NCBI RefSeq assembly: GCF_016860525.1
Contig: NZ_BNEA01000007.1
Location: 62,001-126,000, forward strand
Source: Streptomyces rubradiris
GTDB taxonomy: Bacteria; Actinomycetota; Actinomycetes; Streptomycetales; Streptomycetaceae
DNA: 64,000 bases
Reading direction: 5' to 3'
The translations under genes were made by a program, and so were the position numbers. The notes under the pieces were generated by a model that did no database searches, was not told where the DNA came from, and saw nothing but the letters and a program-made list of their open reading frames with translations. Shown in pieces: positions 28,953 through 37,351 of the stretch; position 1 is the stretch's first letter; every line of letters starts with the position of its first letter.

Positions 28953-29412
28953 AGCGCCGCCACCGCCGGCCTGTTCTTCGCGGTACTGACACCCGGCTCC
29001 GCCGCCGTCACAGCTTGGCATCACGTACATGACGGTCCAACCCGTGGACACGCGAGCGAGCTGGCACGGGCTCGCAGCCCGGGGCGGGCTGATACAGCGA
29101 ACTCCAGGTGCTCCACGTCGCCCGCGGCTTCGCCCTTCATGCGGTTCTTCGAGCAGCCCAGTTGTCGTGAAGGGCCCCTGCCGTGCATTTCTCCCGGCAC
29201 TGCGGTAATCCGCTTGAACCACAGTCAGGTGGACGGGCAGGCTTGCGGAGTGATTGTTGAGCTGGCTCCCCGTTTCCTGACCTGGGACGACGTGAATCCT
29301 GCCCAGCATTTCTTCGATAGCGCGTCGGCACCGCAGGTGGTGCGGTCACTCGGGCCCGCCCGGAGGGTGCCAAGCCGCCCCGACATCCCCTTTGGTGACC
29401 CGGCGATGAGTG
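28953..29412. other. Gene-poor stretch
   Basis: No recognisable coding blocks. It ends where a fragment of a conserved Streptomyces protein begins. Confidence 0.4.
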
Positions 29413-29552
29413 CCTGGGCTTGGGGCGAGGGACAGTCCTGGGCCGACGCCATGTCGCACGCCCTCGCCGATCACTACGGCCGATGGACCGTGGGCTGGCG
29501 CTGGACGCACGACGAAGGCGACTTCGACGGAGGGCCCGAACCAAATCGGTGA
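29413..29552 (+). pseudogene. Conserved hypothetical fragment
   Basis: AWGEGQSWADAMSHALADHYGRWTVGWRWTHDEGDFDGGP is a well-formed internal piece of a larger Streptomyces accessory protein as I remember it; the rest is absent and the sequence is fused to the next gene remnant. Confidence 0.35.
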
Positions 29553-29562
29553 GAAGGCGAAC

Positions 29563-29986
29563 GTGACGGCGTTCGTGGTGCGCCGGTTCGTCGACCGTGG
29601 CCCGCTGGCCGACCTGAGCGCGCCCCCGGGCGGGACGCTGCACCAGCCCGGCCAGGTCGACCAGGTCCGCCGCCGCGAGGACCTGGCGGCACTGGTCGCC
29701 GCCGACACCCCGGCTCGGACCCGAGCAGGCCGCCGCCCGACTCGGGGCGCGCAGGGTCGAGTTCGACTGAATGGTCCGGCTCGGCCGGGTCCACTCCCCG
29801 CAGTCGGCCAAGGTCCACTTCGACACCAGCCGGGCCGGAGCCGTCAACGTCGCCCTCAACACCACCGCCTCCGTCGACGCGATCCCCGCCGCACACCCCG
29901 AGGCCGGCCGGGAACAGCTGCGTACGGTGGAGAAAGGCCGACACTCCCCGCCCGCCACGCCAGCGAAGCAGGCCACCGAGGCCTGA
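29563..29986 (+). pseudogene. Small DNA-binding-like protein with internal stop (copy 2)
   Basis: Starts VTAFVVRRFVDRGPLADLSAPPGGTLHQPGQVDQVRRREDLAALVAADTP (GTG 29563, AGAAGG 6 bp upstream), shifts frame to PEQAAARLGARRVEFD, then TGA, then continues MVRLGRVHSPQSAKVHFDTSRAGAVNVALNTTASVDA. Copy 1 at 18.6 kb reads FDHMVRLG here, so the TGA replaces a sense codon. The AAARLG...VEFDHMVRLG stretch resembles a helix-turn-helix. Confidence 0.5.
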
Positions 29987-30211
29987 CCTGTACCACTGTC
30001 CGGTGATGCCCCCGGTGTGGTGAGGGGAGGCGTCACCGTGTGCGGTCAGCCACGGTGGTGGAACAGACCACGGCGGGGTCCGGCCCGCTCCCGGCCGCGG
30101 TCTTCCTCCGAGGACTGCTGCGTGGCAGTCTGCTCGTACGCGGCGTGGGTGGCTTCCCGTCAGGCGGTGTGGTGGACATGGGCAAGCGGCCTCGCGGGCT
30201 GTCGGCGGGCC

Positions 30212-30302
30212 TGATCATCCCCGCACCTGCGGGGATGATTCCCTGTCCAGTTCATCCTTGATGTGAACGACCGTCCGCTTCCCGCATCCGCAGGGGCGGT
30301 CC
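30212..30302. CRISPR. Possible degenerate type I-E CRISPR repeat pair
   Basis: The first unit holds a perfect palindrome, ATCATCCCCGCA-CC-TGCGGGGATGAT (30,214-30,239), much like type I-E repeats of Streptomyces. Exactly 61 bp later (CCCGCA at 30,220 and 30,281) a degraded version follows, CCCGCATCCGCAGGGG; over the 15-bp core 12 positions match. 61 bp equals the usual 29-bp repeat plus 32-bp spacer. There are only two units and no cas genes in the window. The first unit alone could also be a terminator. Confidence 0.3.
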
Positions 30303-30470
30303 TCCGCCCCCGCAGGTGTGAAGGGGAGGGGCACTCGGTGGCGGCGGTCGGCGCCGTTCCGCCGGAATGATCATCTCAACGCAGCCCTCCGCCTGCCGTT
30401 ACCAGGACCTGAGCAATGCAGCGGCACCACACCCGCGGCGGCATGTGAGGCACGTCATACCTCACACATA

Positions 30471-30513
30471 TGAACGCGACGTTCATTACCTGCTTATATG
30501 GACGTGTCGTTCA
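30471..30513. promoter_or_regulatory. Two TetR-type operators
   Basis: TGAACG-CGA-CGTTCA (30,471-30,485) and TGGACG-TGT-CGTTCA (30,499-30,513), centres 28 bp apart, upstream of the SDR-SDR-TetR operon. They are the likely binding sites of the operon's own TetR protein. Confidence 0.65.
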
Positions 30514-30547
30514 CATACGGCATCGCCCCGGATTCAGGAGGTCTCCC

Positions 30548-31291
30548 ATGTCCAGCACGACCACCGCCTCGCGCGTCGCCCTCGTCACCGGCGGCTCCGG
30601 GGGTATCGGCCGCGCCGTTGTCGAGCGTCTGGCCGCCGACGGGTACGCCGTCGCCGTGCACTACGCCGGCAACCCGGCCCGCGCCACCGAAGTCGCCGAC
30701 CAGATCACCGCCGCCGGCGGCCGCGCCATCACGGTCGGCGCAGACGTCGCCGACGAGACCGCGATGGGTGCGGCCTTCGACGCGGTGGAGGCCGCGTTCG
30801 GCGGCATCGACGTCGTCGTCAACACGGCCGGGATCATGCTGCTGTCTCCGATCGCCACGCTCGACCTGGCCGACTTCGACCACATGCACCGCACCAACGT
30901 GCGCGGCACGTTCGTCGTCTCACAGCTCGCCGCGAATCGGCTGCGGACCGGGGGCGCCATCGTGAACTTCTCCACGTCGGTCACCCGCACGCAGTTCCCC
31001 GCCTACGGCGCCTACGTCGCCTCCAAGGCCGCGGTCGAGGGCATCACCCTGATCCTGGCGCGAGAACTGCGCGGCAAGGACATCACGGTCAACGCCGTCG
31101 CTCCCGGCCCCACTGCCACCGCACTGTTTCTGAACGACAAGGACGAGGCCACGATCGCAAACCTCTCCAAGGCCGTGCCGCTCGAGCGCCTCGGCCAGCC
31201 CGCCGACATCGCCGAGACCGTGGCGTTCCTCGCCGGCCCGGCCCGATGGGTCAACGGCCAGGTCCTCTTCACCAACGGCGGCCTCGCCTGA
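30548..31291 (+). CDS. SDR family oxidoreductase
   Basis: 247 residues. TGGSGGIGRAVVERLA cofactor loop, NTAGI, Ser in VNFSTSV, YVASK catalytic pair, C-terminal PARWVNGQVLFTNGGLA, typical of 3-oxoacyl-ACP-reductase-like SDRs. AGGAGGT lies 5 bp before ATG 30548. It is the first gene of a likely three-gene operon with a second SDR and a TetR repressor, preceded by tandem operators. Confidence 0.9.
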   Translation: MSSTTTASRVALVTGGSGGIGRAVVERLAADGYAVAVHYAGNPARATEVADQITAAGGRAITVGADVADETAMGAAFDAVEAAFGGIDVVVNTAGIMLLSPIATLDLADFDHMHRTNVRGTFVVSQLAANRLRTGGAIVNFSTSVTRTQFPAYGAYVASKAAVEGITLILARELRGKDITVNAVAPGPTATALFLNDKDEATIANLSKAVPLERLGQPADIAETVAFLAGPARWVNGQVLFTNGGLA

Positions 31292-31345
31292 CCTTCGCCG
31301 CCCGGTCCTTCCCTCGTCCCGCCTGCCAGAAAGTAGGAGCATGCC

Positions 31346-32242
31346 GTGTCCACCCAGCAGATCGTCCTGATCACCGGTGCCTCCAGCGGATTCGGCGCAC
31401 TGACCGCCCGCTCCGTCGCGGACGGCGGTGACACCGTCTACGCCGGCATGCGCCACACCACCGGCCGCAACGCCCCGGCCGCCCAGGCCGCCGCCGACCA
31501 CGCCACCGAGCATGAGGTCGACCTACGCACCGTCGAGCTCGACGTGACCTCCCAGGAGTCGGTCGACGCCGCCGTCGCGCGGATCCTCGCCGAACATGGT
31601 CGCATCGACGTCCTGATCCATAACGCCGGCCACATGGTGACCGGCCCCGCCGAAGCCTTCACCGCCGAGCAGCTCGCCCAGCTGTACGACGTCAACGTCC
31701 TGTCCACGCAGCGCGTCAACCGGGCCGTGCTGCCCGGGATGCGTGCACGCGGCGCAGGCCTGGTCGTGTGGGTCTCCAGCTCCAGCGTCAAGGGCGGCAC
31801 TCCGCCCTACCTCGCCCCGTACTTCGCGGCGAAGGCCGGCATGGACTCCCTCGCGGTCGGCTACGCCGCCGAACTCGCCCGCTGGGGCGTGGAGACCTCC
31901 ATCGTGGTGCCGGGGTCGTTCACCCGGGGAACCAACCACTTCGCGCACGCCGGCACGCCTGCCGACGCCGCGGTCGAGGACGCCTACGAGACGCGGTACG
32001 CGGGCCTCGTGGAACAGGTCGCGGGAAAACTCGCGGCCCTGTCCCCGGCCGGCGCCGAGGCGTCCATGGTGTCCGACGAGATCGCCCGCATCGTGGCCCT
32101 GCCCGGGGGCACCCGGCCCTACCGCGTACACATCGACCCGGCCGACGACGGGTCACAGACGGTCTCCGAGGTGGCCGACCGCATCCGGAGCGAATTCCTC
32201 ACCCGCATCGGCCTGGCCGACCTGCTGCCGGTCCACCCGTAA
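31346..32242 (+). CDS. SDR family oxidoreductase
   Basis: 298 residues from GTG 31346 (GTAGGAG upstream). TGASSGFGALTARSVA, HNAGHMV, VSSSSVKGG and YFAAK are the cofactor, NAG, catalytic Ser and Tyr/Lys motifs. It differs from its neighbour in the long C-terminal part (HIDPADDGSQTVSEVADRIRSEFLTRIGL), typical of the SDR type related to 17-beta-hydroxysteroid dehydrogenases. Cotranscribed with the upstream SDR (54-bp gap). Confidence 0.9.
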   Translation: MSTQQIVLITGASSGFGALTARSVADGGDTVYAGMRHTTGRNAPAAQAAADHATEHEVDLRTVELDVTSQESVDAAVARILAEHGRIDVLIHNAGHMVTGPAEAFTAEQLAQLYDVNVLSTQRVNRAVLPGMRARGAGLVVWVSSSSVKGGTPPYLAPYFAAKAGMDSLAVGYAAELARWGVETSIVVPGSFTRGTNHFAHAGTPADAAVEDAYETRYAGLVEQVAGKLAALSPAGAEASMVSDEIARIVALPGGTRPYRVHIDPADDGSQTVSEVADRIRSEFLTRIGLADLLPVHP

Positions 32243-32380
32243 CACCGACAATGCCGGTGGGTGTGTCCGCGGGCACCCCCACCGGCATGGCGGGCCTCAT
32301 CGTGAGCCCGCTCGCCGTCCGACGCCCACGCCCGCGCGACATCCCGGCAACCCTCGACCCCGACCCTTCAGGAGGCGCCC

Positions 32381-32998
32381 GTGACCACCCAGCCGGACGA
32401 GACGACCACGAGCCCGCGCAGGCGCGGCCGCGGGAGACGTCCCGCCGAAGAGGTCCGCGCCGACGTCCTGGAAGCCGCCGGACGGCTGATCCTGACCGAG
32501 GGAATGGCGGGCCTGACGTTCGAGCGGGTCGCCAAAACCGCCGGTGTCAGCAAGACCACCCTGTACAAGTGGTGGCAATCACCCGGCGCGCTCGCCCTCG
32601 ACGGGTACTTCCACGCCGTACACACCACCCTGGCCTTCGCCGACACCGGCAACGTACGCGAGGATCTGCGCGACCAGCTCCACCACCACCGCCAGGTCAT
32701 GGCAGGGCCGGGAGGCCGTGCCCTGCTCGAACTCATCGGCGCCTCCCAGACGGACCCCGACCTCGCACGCGCCTACCGCGCCCTGTACTCCTCGGGCAGA
32801 CGCGAACTGGCCTACCAGCGCCTGACCCGCGCCCAGGAACAAGGCGAGATCCGCGAGGACGTCGACGTCCGGGTCCTGGTCGACCAGCTCTGGGGCGCCG
32901 TCTACCACCGCAGCCTGATCCCCGACGAGCCCGTCACACCCGAGTTCGTCGACGCCATCGTTGACAACCTCTTCGACGGTATCCAGCCCCGGGAGTAG
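32381..32998 (+). CDS. TetR family transcriptional regulator
   Basis: 205 residues. After a basic N-terminal tail, the HTH is MAGLTFERVAKTAGVSKTTLYKWWQSPGALALDGYF (about residues 41-76). The C-terminal domain resembles the TetR_C_11-like fold (LLELIGASQTDPDLARAYRALYSSGRR). It is the last gene of the SDR operon and presumably binds the two TGAACG-type operators at its head. Confidence 0.9.
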   Translation: MTTQPDETTTSPRRRGRGRRPAEEVRADVLEAAGRLILTEGMAGLTFERVAKTAGVSKTTLYKWWQSPGALALDGYFHAVHTTLAFADTGNVREDLRDQLHHHRQVMAGPGGRALLELIGASQTDPDLARAYRALYSSGRRELAYQRLTRAQEQGEIREDVDVRVLVDQLWGAVYHRSLIPDEPVTPEFVDAIVDNLFDGIQPRE

Positions 32999-32999
32999 C

Positions 33000-33304
33000 G
33001 GTCCGGAGGCGGATCGCGGTCCCGGTCGCACTCACCGGGCTTCCCCGCGGGCGCGCCGCACGGGCGCCTGATGCGTAGGCCCGGTGCGGGAGCGGGCCGG
33101 GGTCGGGGGCGTCGTGGTCGGCGCCGCGGGCCCGGCGGCACAGCGGCTGTTCGTCTTCACGGTCCACGCCTTCAGCCTGGCAGCCGCCGCTGACGGCCAG
33201 GGTGTGGTCGCGTCACCTGCGGAAGCGGGAGGACCAGCCGCCGGCCTTCCGCTCGGGCACGGCCTGCTGCTCCTGGTGCAGCGACATGACGACAGGCATA
33301 CCAC
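33000..33304. other. Intergenic, no supported gene
   Basis: No coding block recognised between the TetR gene and the zinc-ribbon remnant. Confidence 0.4.
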
Positions 33305-33560
33305 TCAGAGTGCTGCCATGCCCCGGCAGGTACCGGGGTCCTGGCGCCCTTTCGTACCGGCCGCGCTCGGACGCTGGGGTTTTCTGCTCGCCTGCCGCCG
33401 GGCTACGGCGGTTGCGGCCCTCGGCTTGCAGCCGTCGCACAGGTGCGGGTGGGTGCCCATCGGCCCGCCCCGGTCCGTCGCCTGTGTCGCCTCCCAGCGC
33501 TGGTCGGTGAACCTCGCTCCGCAGCCGGTGCGGACGGGACGGCGGGCCTCACGCTCGGCC
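33305..33560 (-). pseudogene. Zinc-ribbon plasmid-type protein fragment
   Basis: RTGCGARFTDQRWEATQATDRGGPMGTHPHLCDGCKPRAATAV shows a Cys-x-x-x-F ... LCDGC pair typical of a small zinc-binding protein found on Streptomyces plasmids. The N-terminal part is missing and the sequence overlaps the 3' end of the XRE gene. Confidence 0.35.
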
Positions 33561-34433
33561 GCCTGCTCCAGGGCCGCCCGCCGCACCCTTCCGGCGTCGT
33601 GCCTCGCGGCGGCTCCGGGTGGCGTGGAGAGAGCCGAGCAGGTCCAACGCCTGGGCACTGGGGCCGCCCGGTTCGGCGTGGTAGATGACGAGCTGCTGGC
33701 CGGGCGCGTCGCGTACGTCGAAGGCTTGGTAGGTGAGGGTGAGGGGACCGACGTCCGGGTGGTGTAGGTGTTTGGCGTCCTGGGTCTTGCCGCGCACGGT
33801 GTGGCTGTTCCACTGGCGGGCGAACAGGGTGCTGTGCTCGGTGAGGGTGCGGACCAACTCGCGCAGCCGCGGAGCGTTCGGGTCGAACCCCGTGGCGTGG
33901 CGCAGGTTGGCGACGGCGGCCTCGGCCGCACGGTCCCAGTCCGTGTAGAAGTGCCGGCCCGCGGGGTCGAGGAACGTCATGCGGGCCAGGTTGTCCGGCG
34001 GGTCGAAGGGGGCGAAGAGGGCGTCGGCCAGGGCGTTGGTGGCGAGGATGTCCAGAGTGCGGTCCAGGACGAATGCGGGGGTGTTCGGGTAGCCGTCCAT
34101 CAGCTGGCGCAGTTCGGGACTGACCCGTGCGGACGTGTGCGCGGCGAGGTGGTCGCCTGGTGTGGCACCGGCGAGCCGGTACAGGTGCGCGCGGGTGTCC
34201 TCGTCGAGCCGGAGCGCCCGGGTGAGGGCGTCGAGCACCTGGGGTGAGGGGTTGCGTTCGCGTCCCTGTTCCAGGCGAGCGTAATAGTCGGCGTTCACTC
34301 CGGCCAGGACGGCGACCTCCTCGCGGCGCAGTCCGGTGACCCTGCGGGTCCCGTAGCTCGCCATGTCGACGTCCTGCGGCCGCAGGCGTGCGCGGCGTGC
34401 ACGCAGAAAGTCGCCCAGGTGGTTGTCGGTCAT
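33549..34433 (-). CDS. XRE family regulator with MmyB-like domain
   Basis: 294 residues. N-terminal HTH_31 domain LGDFLRARRARLRPQDV ... VTGLRREEVAVLAGVNADYYARLEQGRERNPSPQVLDALTRALRLD (residues 5-78), then the MmyB-like ligand-binding PAS fold (NTPAFVLDRTLDILATNALADALFAPF, DWDRAAEAAVANLRH, HPDVGPLTLTYQAFDVRDAPGQQLVIYHAEPG). The last 20 residues run into foreign sequence, so the natural end may be altered. Divergent from an SDR gene, a common pairing in which the regulator controls the SDR. Confidence 0.9.
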   Translation of the reverse strand: MTDNHLGDFLRARRARLRPQDVDMASYGTRRVTGLRREEVAVLAGVNADYYARLEQGRERNPSPQVLDALTRALRLDEDTRAHLYRLAGATPGDHLAAHTSARVSPELRQLMDGYPNTPAFVLDRTLDILATNALADALFAPFDPPDNLARMTFLDPAGRHFYTDWDRAAEAAVANLRHATGFDPNAPRLRELVRTLTEHSTLFARQWNSHTVRGKTQDAKHLHHPDVGPLTLTYQAFDVRDAPGQQLVIYHAEPGGPSAQALDLLGSLHATRSRREARRRKGAAGGPGAGGRA

Positions 34434-34591
34434 TTGTTCAGGTTAAGCACAGGCCCGGTGCGCTGCCTGGGTGCCCCGCACCCAGGCGGCGCACGTCCTG
34501 GTCGACGGCTGCTGACCTGCTCATTCTCGGTGTCAGAGCGACTGGCGCGGGACGCGCGCTGATCGAGGAGAACCAAGGAGAGGAGCCGTCC

Positions 34592-35358
34592 GTGGCCGGG
34601 ATGGGTGACGATCGGCGGGATGCCGACTTCGCCGGGAAGGTGGCCGTTGTCACCGGGGGTGCGCGAGGGGTCGGCAGGAAGACGGTGGCACTGCTGAGCG
34701 CCCGCGGCGCCCGCGTCGTCGCCGTCGACCTGCGTCCCGAGACCGAGGACTGCCAAAGGAGTTTCCCGGTGTCCTGGCGGTGACCGGGGACGTGACGCTG
34801 GAGGAGACGGCCGTCGGGGCCGTGCGGAGGGCGGTCGACGCGTTCGGGCGGCTGGACATCCTGGTGAACAACGCCGGGCGCACCGTGAACAAGCCTGTCA
34901 CCGACACCACCGCCGAGAACTGGGACGCGGTGATGGCGGTCGACGCCCGCGGCTCGTTCTTCTTCGCCCGCGAGGCCTTCGGGGCCATGCGGGCCGGCGG
35001 TGGCGGGGCCATGGTCAGCACCTGCTCCTACGCGGGCACCGTCGGGCTGCCCGAGGGCGCCGCCTACAGCGCGTCCAAGGGCGCTCTGGCCCAGCTGACG
35101 AAGGTGCTCGCTGTCGAGGGCGGGCCCCTGGGCATCCGCGCCAACCTCGTTGCCGCGGGCGTGATCGAGTCCGACTTCCTCGACTCCTTCCGCTCCGACA
35201 GCCGCGCCTACCTCGCGTCCTTCGCCGACGCACAGCCGCTGGGCCGGGTGGCGCAGCCGGCCGCGATCGCCGAGGTGCTGTGCTTCCTCGCCTCCCCGCG
35301 CTCCAGCTTCGTCACCGGAGCCGTGGTCGCCGCCGACGGCGGCTTCACCGCGCTCTGA
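34592..35358 (+). pseudogene. SDR oxidoreductase with one-base deletion
   Basis: GTG 34592 has GAGGAG 6 bp upstream. Frame one: FAGKVAVVTGGARGVGRKTVALLSARGARVVAVDLRPETED; frame two: LPKEFPGVLAVTGDVTLEETAVGAVRRAVDAFGRLDILVNNAGRT ... YSASK ... VVAADGGFTAL. Adding one C at 34,750/34,751 (GACCTGCC) joins them perfectly. All catalytic motifs are otherwise present, so this is either a recent mutation or a sequencing error. Confidence 0.82.
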
Positions 35359-35402
35359 ACCGGCGCACGGGGCACCCGACACACCACATAAGGAATCGAG
35401 GG

Positions 35403-36164
35403 ATGACCATGACGGGACGCCTGGCAGGAAAAACAGCGCTGATCACAGGCGCGACGGGCGGCATCGGACAGGCCACCGCAAAACTGTTCGCTCGCCAGGG
35501 AGCACATCTGGTGCTCACCGATGCCTGTGCCGACGCCGCGGCGGACCTCGCGGCCCGGCTGGAGAGCACTGGCACCGAAGCACTGGGCATCGGCCTGGAC
35601 GTCTCGTCGCCGCAGCAGTGGAGCGAGGCCATCGCCCAGGTCGAGCGACACTTCGCAGGGCTGGATGTGCTGGTGAACATCGCCGGAATCGTGGACTGGG
35701 CCGGCGTCGAGGAAACCGATCCGCACGCCTGGCACCGGGTGATCGCGGTCAACCAGACCGGCACCTGGCTGGGCATGAAGACCGCCATGCCGCTGCTGCG
35801 CGCCAGCGGCAATGCCTCGGTGATCAACACCTCGTCCGTCCTGGGGCTGATCGGCAGCGGGGGCGCCGCCGCGTACCACGCGTCCAAGGGAGCAGTGCGC
35901 CTGCTGACCAAGACCGCCGCCGTGGAGTACGCCGCTCAGGGCGTGCGCGTGAACTCCGTGCACCCGGGAGTCATCGCCACTCCCATGATCCAGGAGATCC
36001 TCGACCAGGAGGGAGACCAGCAGCCCGACATCGTGCGGACCCCGATGCGGCGCGCCGGCCGCCCCGAGGAAATCGCCCCCATGATGCTTTTCCTGGCCAG
36101 CGACGAGTCCTCGTACATCACAGGGGCAGAGTTCGTCGTCGACGGCGGGCTCACCGCGCACTGA
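35403..36164 (+). CDS. SDR family oxidoreductase
   Basis: 253 residues. TGATGGIGQATAKLFA, NIAGIVDW, INTSSVLGLIGSGG, YHASK and C-terminal SSYITGAEFVVDGGLTAH place it with 3-alpha/20-beta-hydroxysteroid-dehydrogenase-like SDRs. It follows the damaged SDR by 44 bp and is probably cotranscribed. ATG 35409 is an alternative start with equal ribosome-binding support. Confidence 0.9.
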   Translation: MTMTGRLAGKTALITGATGGIGQATAKLFARQGAHLVLTDACADAAADLAARLESTGTEALGIGLDVSSPQQWSEAIAQVERHFAGLDVLVNIAGIVDWAGVEETDPHAWHRVIAVNQTGTWLGMKTAMPLLRASGNASVINTSSVLGLIGSGGAAAYHASKGAVRLLTKTAAVEYAAQGVRVNSVHPGVIATPMIQEILDQEGDQQPDIVRTPMRRAGRPEEIAPMMLFLASDESSYITGAEFVVDGGLTAH

Positions 36165-36175
36165 CCCATCAGCTC

Positions 36176-36315
36176 CTCGCCGCACGGTCAACCGGGGCGG
36201 GAACCTGACCGCACCGGACGGCGAGCGCCGCCTTGAGCAGGCCGACGAGACCGGCCACCGACTCGGTATGTCCGATGTCGGTCCTCACCGCCCCCGGCGC
36301 GACACCGCCCGGGTG
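36176..36315 (-). pseudogene. SDR C-terminal remnant
   Basis: VAPGAVRTDIGHTESVAGLVGLLKAALAVRCGQ resembles the post-active-site segment of an SDR (PG-x-V-x-T-D). Nothing before it is SDR-like. Confidence 0.3.
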
Positions 36316-36670
36316 CCTGGCCGCACACGGCGTCGAGGCAGGCGGACTCGATCCGCTCCCCGGCCCGGGGGCCCGAACCGTGCGCCTCGCCCATGCCGAT
36401 GCCAACCGGGGCGAGGCCCGCCCGGGCGAGCGCCTGACGACAGACCAGTCCCCGGGCATCGCCGCCTGCTGGTGCGTGGCGATGTCGTACGCCCGGCTCC
36501 GCGCGGGGGCGGTGGAGGAGCGCGGCATCTCGCGGACCACCGCGTGGGCGGGGTCCGCCCGCCGGACGACCGGCACCGCGGGCTCGGCAGAGGAGGCTTG
36601 CAGGGCCGAGGCATTCATGATCGTCGGGTTTTGATGCAACCGTCGCCCGGTGACCGGCGCTCTGCTGTGG
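36316..36670. other. Intergenic, no supported gene
   Basis: Frames here are Pro/Arg-rich without domains. It separates the SDR group from the Rhs/SUKH pair. Confidence 0.4.
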
Positions 36671-37351
36671 TCAGTTGTTTCTGTGTGCTTCTTCCCACGC
36701 CTGTCGGACTCCTGCGGGAATACGTCCGCGCATCGGAACGTCGTATCCGTTCGCACGTGCCCAGTCGCGGATTTCGTCGGTGCTGACGGGAGCGGTCACA
36801 GGTGGCAGGGGCGGAGACCATTGGTCAAGGCGCGAGGGTTTGAAGTCGATTTCACCTTTCAGCAGTGTCTCGGGGAACTGCGGGACGGTCGTGGTGCCGC
36901 TGAGTACGGCGACCAGGAACTGGGTCAGGTTTCCGTCGAAGGTGTACCAGCGTGGCCCTCGTGCTTCGTTGACGGCGACGGTCCAGGCATCCGGATCGTT
37001 CTTCGGGTCGGTGATCCAGAAGATGCCCTCGCCGTTGTCGGTGCCACCGCAGGGAAGCAGGAGCTCCGGATCGACCGGGGCCGGGTAGATTCCCCGGGCG
37101 TAGTCCTCACGTACCTGCGCACGGGTGCGCTCTTGAGCCGGGCCAAGCAGGCTGACGTGGACGGAGGTGTGACGTGGGTCGTAGACCCAGAGGAAATTGG
37201 CGAAACATCCGGGATCGTAGGCAGTTGTGAGCTGCTTGTAGTCTTCGGGCAGACGCAGTTGAAGGGCGGATTCGACGCCTGCCCAGTTCACCGGCGGTTG
37301 CACGGATATGGGTGGCGGGCAAAGCTCGGTAAGGCGTTCGAGAGGGGTCAT
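36671..37351 (-). CDS. SMI1/KNR4 (SUKH) immunity protein fused to Lsr2-like domain
   Basis: 226 residues. The N-terminal part is a SUKH-fold immunity domain: VNWAGVESALQLRLPEDYKQLTTAYDPGCFANFLWVYDP, LLPCGGTDNGEGIFWITDP, WTVAVNEARGPRWYTFDGNLTQFLVAVLSG. The last 35 residues, EIRDWARANGYDVPMRGRIPAGVRQAWEEAHR, match the C-terminal DNA-binding domain of Lsr2, including the RGRIP minor-groove hook. The ATG overlaps the stop of the upstream Rhs frame (ATGA), so toxin and immunity would be coupled. The Lsr2 part suggests an added role, perhaps autorepression (inference). Confidence 0.82.
   Translation of the reverse strand: MTPLERLTELCPPPISVQPPVNWAGVESALQLRLPEDYKQLTTAYDPGCFANFLWVYDPRHTSVHVSLLGPAQERTRAQVREDYARGIYPAPVDPELLLPCGGTDNGEGIFWITDPKNDPDAWTVAVNEARGPRWYTFDGNLTQFLVAVLSGTTTVPQFPETLLKGEIDFKPSRLDQWSPPLPPVTAPVSTDEIRDWARANGYDVPMRGRIPAGVRQAWEEAHRNN

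Noticed and set aside
30214..30239. Reading the palindrome as an ordinary terminator only
   Set aside because: No gene ends directly before it on either strand, and a related unit follows at exactly 61 bp, so the CRISPR-like reading is kept at low confidence, with the terminator as an alternative.
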